64,000 nt of DNA, taken from NCBI GenBank assembly GCA_011316305.1, contig SAUG01000040.1, positions 1 to 64,000 of the forward strand. The letters run 5' to 3'. Of the stretch, positions 9,549 to 19,629 are shown one piece after another (positions within the stretch are counted from its first letter, which is position 1; the number at the start of each line of letters is the position of its first letter). The notes beneath the pieces are model-generated. The model did no database searches, was not told the origin of the DNA, and was given only the letters and a program-made list of their open reading frames with translations. The stretch is from Rusavskia elegans (Eukaryota > Ascomycota > Lecanoromycetes > Teloschistales > Teloschistaceae). Position numbers and translations under genes: made by a program.

Positions 9549-10792
9549 ATGCCCTTGTCCGAAGAAGAGATCCAATATCAACTGAAACATGTTGAGGATA
9601 ATCGAGTCAACGACATCGTGGTGTCGAACAGTGTATGCATCGGTCTTGCTGCAATAGCAGTCCTCCTTCGATTTGCAGCTAGGCGGTTGAGCAAAGCCAA
9701 GGTTGGAGCTGATGACTATATGGTCACCGCTGCGCTGGTAAGGAAAAGGCCTGCTTGCACTTGAGTTGATGCTTACCATCTCTCCCAGGTCTGGGCCATC
9801 GGCGAGATAACAGCGGGTCTGCTAAGTACGCAAACACGAACATCCCGGTGCTTCAATACAGTGGTCTGACCACTGGCCAGCCATCCATTTTGGCGGGGCT
9901 AAGCACGCCATTACCTTGACTGAGCCGGTCAAATTTGCTAAAGTAAGTTGAGCCTTCAACGACCGAGATCCTCGAGCTTCCCATACAGTGACTGATATCC
10001 TCCATTCAGGCAGTCATCACTGTAGAGCTGTTCTACTGCGTAGCCATTGCATCGGTCAAATGGTCGTGTCTTCTGTTGTACCGTCGGCTCTTCCCCACCA
10101 GAAGCTTTCAGAATATACTATGGGCGGTCGCTGTATTCATCGGCCTCTACACGGGAGTTCAAGGCTTCCTCGTTGTCTTCCAGTGCAAGCCTATACAGGC
10201 TGCCTGGGACACCAGCATCAAGGCAGAATGCATCAACTTGAGTGCGATGTCAGTCGTCACAGCGTCTTTGAACGTTGCAACGGATATTGTCACTCTGACT
10301 TTGCCGTTACCGTTGATCTGGCGATTGCAGCTGCCGAGAGCGCAGAGGTTGCAAGTATGTGGGATCTTCCTGCTTGGAAGCTTGTAAGTTGAACACTCGG
10401 CGATGTCTCCTTAAGGAACCATTCACACAGACAAGCAGACTGACGGACGAAGCGTCTGCGTAGTGAGCATCTACCGCGTGACGATCATTGGAGATCTTTC
10501 ATTGGGGGACGCTCCGTGGTCGGATGTCGACCCTTGCGTGTGGTCTGCGGTCGAGGTATGCGTCGGGATTGTCAGCGCCTGCCTTCCCACCCTTCGACCT
10601 CTTTGGACCGTACTAATGAAACCCCGTCCCATCTTCCGCAACCTGCAAGGATGGAGGGGTGGTGATGAATCTCAATATTTTGGAGGGTTGAAACTCAGCG
10701 ACAGCCTAACAGTCTCAAAATCGGAGAGGAGCCATGCGACAGCTGCTTTGCCCACAAATGATGTCGAGCGTGCCAAATATTCGGCAGGTTAG
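9549..10792 (+). CDS. rhodopsin-domain (PTH11-like) seven-helix membrane protein
   Basis: Five exons reconstructed from frame and splice sites: 9549-9737, 9789-9825, 9881-9942, 10010-10383 and 10453-10792, giving 333 residues. The fourth intron is placed so that the join reads LLGSF/VCVVSIYRV, a conserved stretch of this family. Other family marks are LLRFAARR followed by a DDY segment after helix 1, VKWSCLLLYRRLFP after helix 3, the QCKPIQAAWD loop with a Cys, and SLNVATDIVTLTLPLPLIW. These plasma-membrane proteins are common in plant-associated and saprotrophic ascomycetes. A few are receptors (PTH11 in the rice blast fungus), but most are uncharacterised, and no CFEM domain is present here. 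A MITE begins 21 bp after the stop. Confidence 0.85.
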
Positions 10793-10813
10793 AGGGGAAA
10801 ACGGCGCGGCTGG

Positions 10814-10960
10814 CTCGCGGTGGGCAGATAAACCCGGACACTAACCCTATCATTTCATGCATTGGCATCTGATTTGGCTGGCAATGAACGTATCGGATGC
10901 CTACTCCGCCAAGTCGAAGGGAAAACCACCGAGTGTCCGAATCATTCTGCTCACCGCGAG
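10814..10960. mobile_element. MITE family A, copy 1 (147 bp)
   Basis: The left terminal repeat starts ctcgcggtgggcagat and continues to cggacact. The right end, read in reverse complement, is ctcgcggtgagcagaa ending in cggacact. Inverted repeats are thus about 29 bp and nearly perfect. The interior (tttggctggcaa, tatcggatgcctactccgcc) is shared with the copies at 34132, 43123 and 48530. The element has no coding capacity, and a target duplication could not be fixed with confidence. Confidence 0.8.
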
Positions 10961-11153
10961 GCTGGGTAGCTCTCGAGCTTAGGTGATAGTCATCACGGGG
11001 AAGTTTCAGGGCATCCAACTTTTCGTCCCTTCATTTTGTTCTTCTGTCTGGATTCGCACTGGGTGTGGTGTTTAAGTCTCGCAAGCGACAGTCCGTTCAC
11101 TAGGATATACTTTCAAGCCTCATCGTCAATGATGATGGTCGGTGAACTCTTCG

Positions 11154-11926
11154 TCAATGTTGCCGTTTTACGGATACTTCGTCTCTGTATGGGTTTGTCT
11201 TTGCGGACGCACAGAAGAGCAGAGATATTTTTGCGTCGGCGTCGAGCGTATCCAACTGACTCAAAGTGTCGCTCAAGAAATGTATGATAGCCTGCAAAGA
11301 AACACCATGCCTCATGGGAGTCTTCTCATTCCAGGATGAATGCAGTTCAATCAATCTACCATCATCCGCCTTGTTTAGGGATGCACCTGAATGGCCCCAA
11401 TAAGTCCACGCATCATGCTTGAGTGAACCAATTTCAGAGTTGTTGCACGGCTCGACGCTGGGTATCATACTACAAAAGCGTCCTACCGAAATCTCAACGA
11501 GGTTGTAAGTCGTTTTGCGTTTTGTGGTTGATTCAAGATCATCCCTTTCTGGTTGGCCGATACAGATGATTGCCTCGTTCCGTTTTGGCAAATTGCTAGC
11601 TAGTTTAATGTGAGTGAACGTAATTGGTACAGCTTGATCAACGCTCAAAGCCTCAACAAAGACAATCTTGAGAAGAGCTAAGTCCTACGTTACGTTAAGT
11701 CCCAGGTACAGCACTCTGCCTGTATTGCAATGCCAGGGTAGTTTAATAGCCATGTTGTGCGATTCTCTAGCCATTCCACCTCATTCTCGGCGATGCAATG
11801 GGCACATGTCAGGATCCAATCATCTGGATATATACATACGGCGGTTCTTGCTTCGTGACTTGCAAAGATCAGGGTGGCTTCCAGAGCATTTCGATGATGA
11901 GGCCCTAAGGGTAGAGATGCCAACAT
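11154..11926 (-). pseudogene. trypsin-like serine protease, disrupted
   Basis: Two abutting minus-strand frames read as one protease. The upstream frame holds WILTCAHC, equivalent to the TAAHC His box. The DLALLKI Asp box falls at the join. The downstream frame has WTYWGHSGASL in place of GDSGGPL, so the nucleophile Ser is present, and it ends with the usual VSLQAIIHFL helix. At about 11676-11695 the frame is broken by a TAA and an out-of-frame stretch between the WD and DLALL codons, where taagtcc occurs twice around tacgttacgt. No plausible intron length fixes this. Intracellular trypsin-like proteins of this kind occur in fungi with unknown substrate. I therefore call it a pseudogene, though a sequencing error or a missed intron could mimic one. 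Confidence 0.6.
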
Positions 11927-12483
11927 TGCCCCTTGTGTAGAAGCCCGTTTGGCTTGCTTACGCGGTAGAAGAGAAAGCTCTGCCTTTGCAAGACCCGGCA
12001 GATAGTTTTCTCGAGAGATAACACGTGTTTAGCTTGATCCATGCTCCAAATATAATGTTCAAGACATCTCGGATTGTAGCTGGTGTTATGAGGTTGCTCA
12101 TCGCGCCAAGACTTGAGCCTCGATTGGGTCTAAATCGGTCGATGTAGGAAAGAATCAAATACCCCTTTTTGAGATTGCAAAGTGAATATCCACTACGTTG
12201 TAAATGTGCTCGCACCGGTGCCAACTAAACCAGATGGAACATCTAATTTGGATATCTGGCATGGTGATGCAATTATATCAGCATCGTGGGATGGTCTACT
12301 AATAAAAGTTCTGGATCAGTCCTCAGTGGCAGAACCATCCCACAACGGTAGATTAAATTCTCCTAGGTAGTGAGGATCCATCATCGGGAGACACGTTGAA
12401 GATCTTTATCAGGCATCTCTCTCTATACATGCCACAGATAAACATTTCAACCCAGTTGTCTATTCTTCTACCGACTGCCCAAT
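11927..12483. other. degenerate stretch between two pseudogenes
   Basis: A minus-strand frame (11958-12224, 88 residues) looks moderately coding and could be the N-terminal part of the decayed protease gene, but I do not recognise it. Frames shift near 11965. The remainder shows nothing supportable. Confidence 0.35.
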
Positions 12484-13440
12484 CTATCGAGACTGTGACT
12501 GTAAATCGTTGCGATTTCTAGCATGACAATTATCACGCGTTTCTTCTTTATCAATGAACATCCACCACCCTGCCACTGGTTGCATACCGTTCGGAGCCCC
12601 ACCACCGTTATCTCCAGAAGCAGTAAATTCTATGCTCACACTAACAGCCACGAGAGACGTCTTGAACACCTTCCCGTCCAAACCGTTATCAATCAGCTTC
12701 ACAGGCACGGACGCAAACCCCGGAGGCACATCGCGTAAGTAGATAGGGTGGTACCGGATACCATCGAATTCCAGGTTCTCACGCGGTTATCCTGGTTCTT
12801 CGTCGAACACGTCTAGGCGAAGATCCGCCGAGTCAGACGATTCGGCGGTCCGACCGAGCTGGCTGGTGATGCTGCACCAAAAGCTTTATCGTACAAGTTG
12901 TTGCCACCCTTCTCCCAGAAGCAGAAGGCAGTGATCCATCACTTGTAGTAGCTCTGACCGCTTTCCTCCGAGACTTCGCTGACAATAGGCGACCAGAAAT
13001 CTTTGCCACTTTCACTGCTCGGGGAATCAGAACAATCCACGAAGCGCTGGCAATCAGGCTCTAGTAGTGTGGCAAAATGAGCTGGCTCTTTGCCAAAAAT
13101 CGCTAATTTCTCCAACTTGGTCAGGAGATCTTCCCAGTCGGATTTTACCCCCATCAAGGTGACGGAGGGAATCCCACAAAGCGTAATACAGCTAACTTCG
13201 CAGAAAGACTGTAGAGCTCCCATCATGAGCACTGAAGCAACAACAGTGTCCGTCTCTGTTATAGGAGAGAATTTGGGCATCATCCACTTTCACAATTCAG
13301 GGTCGATGACATTTTCCTCAATCTCCTCCGTCATGTGTTCGTCTCGCGGGCCCAATTGTAATGCGGCTGTAAGAGGGAATGTACGGGTTCATTGAAGATT
13401 TTGTTGTAGCAGACGGTTCAAGACCACAAAGGCTGGCGGA
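12484..13440 (-). pseudogene. DUF4419-domain protein, degraded
   Basis: Translated fragments match the DUF4419 family in order: ENVIDPEL then KWMMPKFSPITETDTVVASV, the hallmark CGIPSVTLMGVKSDWEDLL, FGKEPAHFATLLEPDCQRFV, KDFW, WITAFCFWEKGG, LEFDGIRYHP, DVPPGFASVPVKLIDNG and GMQPVAGWWMF. The chain is broken by an in-frame TGA at 13290-13292, another TGA at 12939-12941 (before WITAF), a TAA at 12787-12789 and at least one frameshift between 12940 and 12790. TGA where an Arg codon is plausible fits C-to-T mutation at CGA. The biochemical role of DUF4419 is unknown. The copy cannot make a full-length protein. Confidence 0.8.
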
Positions 13441-13961
13441 GGTTTCGTGCATGGCTTGTGCGGTTTGGCAGACGCTGCCATTGGTGGTAGTGAACGAGAA
13501 GTCGACATCACAGCATGGGATCTCCGAGTCTGGAAAGGGGTCTTGATCGTACTATTGATGTTTCACAGGAATTAGGATACCCTATAGTCGATCCGATCAG
13601 CTGCTGGTGTTGATGCCGGTGAGGTATGTCTATTGTGGTACTCAAGGGAGTAGCAAAAGACATATCGAAACAGGTGGAGTGGCTCGAGATCATTTAGATA
13701 TGCATGATTCAGGGGATCCTCAAGATTCAACCATCACGTGATTGGCAAGCACTAGGTCTTTTTCATCCTAGCTCAGCGCCCGTTGCGATGCAGTGGAGAT
13801 TCAAAAATAGGAAAATATTAATAGCCTGACCCTTCGAACTAATCAAGTGCCACATTCGACGACGTTGGAATTGCCCCGTGCTTCTGTCCCAGTTGCTCTT
13901 CCGCAATGCTTTCACATCTTTCTCCCTCGAATCCTGTGACCCCGTCGGCCTTGACGTTGCA
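13441..13961. other. intergenic
   Basis: This may include the remains of the DUF4419 gene's 5' part (a minus-strand frame, 13508-13693) and the promoter of the next gene. Nothing further is recognised. Confidence 0.4.
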
Positions 13962-14964
13962 ATGTCTCCCTCCACTCTGGGAATCAAACAATGGCTCAAA
14001 AGCCTGATAGCACTGTCGCTCATTGACGCAGTGACTGCGAACTGTTATTATCCAAATGGCACTGATCGCAACGAGGATCTCCCCAATGACACCTATTTTC
14101 CTGTCAATCCCGGGGATGACTTCAGTATGTGCTGCAGTCACCTTGGTGACCAGCCAAGAGGCGACGGTCTCTGTGCGAGTTTTGACGGATCAGTCATTTG
14201 GCGCGAGTCTTGCACCGACAGGACCTGGCAGAGTCCCAAGTGCATCAAGCTCTGCGCTGGCTCCAGTCCAGGTAACGCGCCATCTTCCTTGCTGTCCAAG
14301 AATTACAAGCATCCTGATTTCAATCATAGACACGAACAACTCTCCCGGAATCGGCCGCCAGCTGGACAACGACGAGCAAGTCACGCCCTGCGCGGATGGT
14401 AGCTACTGTTGCGGAGATGGCTCACTGGGTTCTTCCTGCTGCAACCAGGGTCGTGGCGTCTTTGTAAGAGACGGGACCACCCAGGCAGCCAATCCGACCT
14501 CAACACTTGCTTCGTCTTCCTCATTGCAATCACCATCAGGCTCCCCAATGACGCCCGGGGTCCCCGCCGGTCCTACAAGGACAACAGCGTCGTCCCTTGC
14601 ACCCGCCACTTCGTCGCCCAGATCGAATGTCCATGCTGGCGCAATAGCCGCTATCGTTATTGGTGGCCTTGCTGGAATCGTCTTGCTCCTTGGTGCAGTG
14701 TGGTTTCTATGTTTCAGAAGAAGGAAAGCCAAGAAGGCAGCGCGGAATGATATAACGCAACGACAAGGGTACCCGCCGTCATCCGAGGTCTGGGGCTGGC
14801 CTTATGGGGACCACACCAAAACAGAACCACAAGAAGCTCAAGGCTCATATACTGGGCAATACGAAAGATCCGAACTACAGGCAGGGCCAGTCAGTTGGAC
14901 TGCTGGGAGGTCGGAGCTTGACACCCAACGGATACTCCCTCCAAATGCAACCCAGCTAAGATGA
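13962..14964 (+). CDS. one-pass membrane protein with Cys-rich ectodomain and Ser/Thr stalk
   Basis: Two exons, 13962-14271 and 14330-14964 (intron gtaacg...catag), giving 314 residues. The N-terminus (LKSLIALSLIDAVTA) is a signal peptide. A Cys-rich ectodomain follows (CYYPNG, MCCSH, CIKLC and, after the join, CADGSYCCGDGSLGSSCC). Next come an 80-residue Ser/Thr/Pro-rich stalk likely to be O-glycosylated, a transmembrane helix (AIAAIVIGGLAGIVLLLGAVWFLC), an RRRKAKK stop-transfer and a 75-residue cytosolic tail. The plan is that of fungal wall-stress-sensor-like proteins, but the ectodomain is not a WSC domain, and ligand and pathway are unknown. This family is frequent in filamentous ascomycetes. 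Start chosen at the ATG just before the signal peptide. Confidence 0.8.
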
Positions 14965-15950
14965 GCATTGTGCTACGAGAATGAATCAATTGGCTACGGT
15001 GGAGGACATGTCAAACGATATGTCTACCGTTGAAAGCCAGTGCTTAACCAGCTTTCCACAGCACACTCTTCAATCCATTAGATCCACCTACTCAGCAGTC
15101 CTCGCAGGATCCTTCCTGACATCACCAATGGGCGGAGGAAGTTTACAACCAGCTATTCGACGCCGTGCCAAATATGACTTAATTACTCGTTGTTGGAGAC
15201 GTCCTGCAGCATCGGTGGCACCGATGATATCATTCCTGCAGCTACGGATCTTCGGAAGAAAGCTAAGCACCTTTCATTCGCTCGCTTGCACCTCTGGACC
15301 TCGCGTGCTGGACAGATCTGGAGCTTGAAAAGTACGGGTTGTCGTGATCTAAAGCAAATCAGGAATTTGAAAGGCCTGAACTTCGGACATCAGACGCACA
15401 ATTACCTAACACCAGGCACAAAGGCGTGTAGTACGACGGCCCTAGCCGAGTCGACGCGCCAGTCTATGCAATTATGCTGCGAGCCTAGTGCGCGAGATAC
15501 AGGCGGAAAGATGGGGTGGGTGTTTTCAGCTGCATACTCATAAGCGCACAAAGCATAGCTTTCAGAAGACAACCAGGTATGCCTTTCCCACAGCATAGCT
15601 TGAAGTGGGGCAATTAGATCTGGCTAAGAGTAGATATTTTAGCCGGAGTCCTTGGTTCAACAGTAGATTAAGTACCTCGAAGTTGGTTCCCAATTCCAGC
15701 AGCACCCTTGTATGTCCGACCATATGGGGACAATGCACACAACGAGAACAGAATGTATGACAGCATCGTGCTCCTACAGTTGGAACGTTCCATGGCTTTC
15801 CGGCATTTCCCCGCAGAAGCAGGATCGCTGTTCCGAACGCTCTGAGGAGGTACATGGAGTACAACTACTCCCTGTGGATCGATATCCATATCCTTCATCA
15901 TACTCAGACCAGCAATCCCCAGTAGCCAGTCCATCAGAAGAAACGCCGCG
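14965..15950. other. intergenic, nothing recognised
   Basis: Several frames of 60-120 codons overlap on both strands without any known motif or splice logic. Confidence 0.5.
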
Positions 15951-16578
15951 ATGCAATTCCCTACTCTCTTGATCTTGTTATCCCTCTTCTCCATCACTTC
16001 CTTCCCATGGATCAACGCCGCTCCGCTCACTTCAAGATCCGTACGGGATTCCACTGACGATGCAACCACTCTTGCCGCCATCAACCAGCTCCTATCCCTC
16101 TTCAGCCAGTCCCTGGACAACAAAGATTTCGAAGCCCTCAGGGACGTGTACACCGAGGACGCTGTGCTCGGCGGCCAAGGCACACCCCCCACTAGCGGCA
16201 TCGAAGCCATCTTGGACTTCTACACCACGATCTTCCAGAACGAAAGTCTCGTGACCGAGCACACATCCGACACGGTCCTTGGGTCCAACTTCACTGAGAC
16301 CACGGCATCGTCCTCCAGCTACGCGAACGTGTACTACTTTGGCCCGGCGGTCTTCGAGCGTGGAGGCGCCTTGTTCCGGAACTCTTCGGTGCAATTCCGC
16401 GAGAAGCTCGCGAATAACTATAAGAGAGGCGCGGATGGCCATTGGAAGATCTCGCGTCAGGAACTGGAGATATTGGTAAGTGAATGATTCTTGATGATTA
16501 CTATTTGTGGACGATCGCTGACGCGGTATTCGGTGACAGTCTATCGAGGGAAACGTTGGGTTACTCAGGCCTGCTTAA
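15951..16578 (+). CDS. secreted SnoaL/NTF2-like protein
   Basis: The first exon (15951-16475) encodes a clear signal peptide (LLILLSLFSITSFPWINA) and an NTF2-like cone domain: a helix AINQLLSLFSQSLDNKDFEALRDVYTEDAVLGG, a GIEAILDFYTTIF helix, strands VYYFGPAVFE, and HWKISRQELEIL as the last strand. The frame stops at 16487, but a good donor (gtaagtg) and acceptor (gtgacag, 16539) would splice in 13 further codons to a stop at 16578, giving 187 residues ending SIEGNVGLLRPA. I prefer the spliced form because SnoaL proteins often end in such a strand, but this is not certain. SnoaL-like members include polyketide cyclases, isomerases and hydrolases. No catalytic residues can be assigned, and no neighbouring biosynthetic genes are present. 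Confidence 0.75.
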
Positions 16579-17316
16579 GGTGTGAACAGTAGGGGGCGAG
16601 TTGTAGCCCTTGAGCGATTCCTGAGATATCATTATCATCAAAGGGCGGTCGTTGCAGTCACTGGCCGGTTAAGTTTCGGGGACGAAGATAACTCGTGACT
16701 GGAAATCAAATCAATGACATCACGCAACTCTTGGATGTCCTTGCTGCTACATCGTGTCACTGCTCTGTGAAAACAATCCGATTAAAGATAGTCGTACCCT
16801 GACCTCGAACCAGGAAGACAGAGGGTCATAGACTGCCTCCATGAAAGTCTGTTATTGAAAGGCTATACTCTCCTTTTAACTTCAACGCAAATGAAGGAAT
16901 ACGTTGAGTTGATCGCAGTACTTAGTCCCGTCTAAGGACCCATCGGGTTGGACGTGGAGCAAAATACCGTCAAGGCTTGTCAGAATATAAACAGAGCCTT
17001 CAATCTTTACGCCGCCTGAGTTGAAATCTCCTTGGTTGTGAAATGGTTGGGTCGTGCAAAGATGCTGTTGTACTCAAGCTGTTAAAACCTCTTCGGCTAT
17101 TGATTTGCGACATGACGAGCCATGGTATGTTGTAGAGAAAGAGAAGGCTGGGGCTCTGCGGGGCTGATGGCGGGATCGGCGGCAGCCAGCGAACGCCACA
17201 TGGCTGCACGAGCCACCTTCAATTCATAGGGTAATCCAAAGTCTTCCCATAAATTCGTATATTTCTTGCAGCCAGAAATCCGAGCACGATTCCATGCCAA
17301 AGTGATTCTCAGTATC
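16579..17316. other. intergenic, possible 5' leader intron
   Basis: No gene recognised. A strong acceptor-like site (tatatttcttgcag, ending near 17271) lies just upstream of the next start codon, so the next gene may have a spliced 5' leader or a small upstream coding exon. Confidence 0.4.
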
Positions 17317-19029
17317 ATGGGGTCAGACAGGAGCCGCGTCAAGGTACTAATCCTGCAAGATCATCCACTGCAGATGCCCTTGTCGACGAAGATACAGCAA
17401 TTGCTCTCACAGCACAAGGGCGCGGAAGTCTCGGCTTTGCATTATAATTTTGAAGAGCGAAGATGGCATCACAGCTGTCCTGGCGAGCATTGTCTCGGAC
17501 ATTGCATTGGCGGGACCCCATATGAGGAATATGAGGTCCTTGCGTGGCCAGATCTAATGCTGGTGTCATGTATGCAGGCTGATACCCTAGCCAAGATGTT
17601 ACATGGAATCACGGATAGCCCTTTGTTGGACACATTGCGATCGTGGGACGTGTCGAAAAAGGTGGCAATCATACCGGCCATGTCGCTCCAGATGTGGGAG
17701 AACCCAATGACCAAAAAGCAGCTCAGCAAAATCCGGAGGAAATGGCATTGGCTCCGAGTGCTCGAACCGCTTACGTGGGATGTCAACGAAAGACCCTCGG
17801 ATGCAGTTTGGTCGGGGATGCAAGAATGCGTGGATGTTCTTAAGAATCAGATCGATCTTCTGTTGCTTGGACATGACCATGTTCCGACAGGAGGCGCCAA
17901 TTCCAATACTTTAATCACAACCAATGACAAGCATATCCGTCTGCCTTCGGAAATTTGGTCGATCATCCTGCAATGCACTGACGATTGGGAACTGGCGAAA
18001 ACATTGGATATATATACCAGCCTGCAAGTACCCGCGGAATGGCAGAGGCACCCGTTCCCATATGGTCAAAGCTTCATGCGGGATCTGGAATGGGCCATCT
18101 TGACCGGGAAGCTGCATGATGTCGTGCATCTATTCCAAACCCATGGATCACCCAAGTCGCTTTCAAACCTTTGCGTCAAGCTCATTATCAGATTTGCTCG
18201 GACCGACATCCTCTCCTACCTCGAAGATAATCACAATGTTTTGTTCTGGTCACAATTTGGACACACTCTACTGCCTACCAAGGCCTCAGCTTTCTTTGGC
18301 CAAACGGCAGTTTTGGACTGGTGGCAACGCTCGCCGACGTTCTTGTCCAAGGAGTACAACAATGACGCGATGGATTTCGCATCCAAGTCCGGATTCGTTC
18401 ATGTCCTTGAATGGTGGCGGTGCTCTGGTCTTCCACTCCGATATACCGATGCGGCTCTCGAGCAAGCCTCGTCTCAAGGCCACATCGCTGTGCTTCACTG
18501 GTGGCGCGGTGCATCAAACTACCGCGACATCCCCAGCGGTCAAAGTGAAGGGACGTTCGCTTCAGCTACTCCCAACAACGCAAGCAGAATACCAGAAACG
18601 GAAAGGATACCTCCGCTCCCGCTCAAAGTGGGCAAAGCCTTGATCTACGCCGCCCAGAACGGACAGACGGCCGCGATCCGCTGGTGGATGTCTTCTGGCA
18701 TTCCCACGGTCCATGAAGATGCAGTGGCGCGAACAGCGTCGGCCCATGGACACGTCGATGTTCTTCAGCTGTGGAAAGAGATGAAAGGCGAGAAGATGCA
18801 ATACGACCACCAAGTGTTGGTTGGACCGACGAAGAATCAGCATGCGAATGTACTGGAGTGGTGGAAGACGTCAGGGTACCGGGTGGAGTATAAGACGTGT
18901 GATATCGAAGAGGCGTTGGAGGACAGTAGGGGCGGAGCGGGAGAGGACGATATCAGACGATGGTGGGCTAAGAATGGGTTGAACTTGGGAGTTGGGACCA
19001 GCGAGTGGATGATGGTGAAGATCTTGTGA
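17317..19029 (+). CDS. HFCD flavoprotein (PPC decarboxylase-like) domain fused to ankyrin-like repeats
   Basis: A single exon of 570 residues from the ATG at 17317. Residues 7-140 resemble the homo-oligomeric flavin-containing Cys decarboxylase fold (CoaC/HAL3/SIS2): an opening strand VKVLILQ, PDLMLVSCMQADTLAKMLHGITDSPLL (compare the ADLMVIAPLSANTLAKIA-type segment) and PAMSLQMWENPMT at 120-132, the counterpart of the PAMN-x-x-MW substrate clamp with Asn replaced by Ser. A GGTPYEEYEVLAW loop lies between. Residues 190-570 carry a linker (RLPSEIWSIIL, weakly F-box-like) and then at least six ankyrin-like repeats of the type A-x-G-H-x-x-V-L-x-W-W. The flavoprotein family makes pantetheine phosphate for CoA or, as HAL3/SIS2, inhibits the Ppz1 phosphatase. 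The degenerate clamp suggests a binding or regulatory rather than catalytic role. The fusion itself is striking. Confidence 0.75.
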   Translation: MGSDRSRVKVLILQDHPLQMPLSTKIQQLLSQHKGAEVSALHYNFEERRWHHSCPGEHCLGHCIGGTPYEEYEVLAWPDLMLVSCMQADTLAKMLHGITDSPLLDTLRSWDVSKKVAIIPAMSLQMWENPMTKKQLSKIRRKWHWLRVLEPLTWDVNERPSDAVWSGMQECVDVLKNQIDLLLLGHDHVPTGGANSNTLITTNDKHIRLPSEIWSIILQCTDDWELAKTLDIYTSLQVPAEWQRHPFPYGQSFMRDLEWAILTGKLHDVVHLFQTHGSPKSLSNLCVKLIIRFARTDILSYLEDNHNVLFWSQFGHTLLPTKASAFFGQTAVLDWWQRSPTFLSKEYNNDAMDFASKSGFVHVLEWWRCSGLPLRYTDAALEQASSQGHIAVLHWWRGASNYRDIPSGQSEGTFASATPNNASRIPETERIPPLPLKVGKALIYAAQNGQTAAIRWWMSSGIPTVHEDAVARTASAHGHVDVLQLWKEMKGEKMQYDHQVLVGPTKNQHANVLEWWKTSGYRVEYKTCDIEEALEDSRGGAGEDDIRRWWAKNGLNLGVGTSEWMMVKIL

Positions 19030-19629
19030 GAACGGGGTACCCTTTGCATTTGGCTACTCTATGGTGCTTCCTATCCAGCTAAGGTATCTGATCTTGTAAG
19101 CCGTCATATGTTTCCTCACTTGGTTCGAGCGTGGGTGGATATCTGATAGCAAGGATACCAATCTAAAGGTGAAGAGGCCAGGCATAATGATACTTGGGAC
19201 ATGAATCAAATCTAGAGCTCGTTCCGACCGCAGACAAGTCAATCTCAAATGTTTACATACGAGATGAAAGTCTGGTCATGAATGTGGGGTGAAAGCGGCC
19301 GGAGATGATAGTTGAATACACGCTAAAAGGAGCTGTTGTCCCGGCGCCCAATCAACAAGCTCCCGGCAGCTTCGTTGCCGCTTCTCCATCTCCAACTACA
19401 CTCCTCTCCACTCCACCACAACAACAATAAACAATTCATTATCACCTCACGCTCGTTCTGGGAGGCCTTGATTATTGCTTTTGTGCCATCTGCATCGTCC
19501 GGGGTGACCATGGCAATATCCTTATGACCGGTGTGCAGTTCGTTGCGCACGTAAAGTACGTCGCGTGCCGGTTGCTACAACTGCCCCTCTGTTGACCTCC
19601 ATTCACGAGAGGATCCGGTATTCTTACGC
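19030..19629. other. intergenic, promoter of DBF4
   Basis: No coding signal is recognised. A short CT-rich stretch around 19380-19430 resembles fungal promoter or leader sequence. Confidence 0.4.

Noticed and set aside
11670..11700. Ordinary intron explaining the protease frame break
   Set aside because: The only in-place donors give introns of 9-27 nt, too short; a longer one would delete the segment between the His and Asp boxes.
14056..14964. Membrane sensor starting at 14056 in the second frame
   Set aside because: That start reads through an intron and lacks the signal peptide; splicing 14271/14330 joins a signal-peptide exon in frame.
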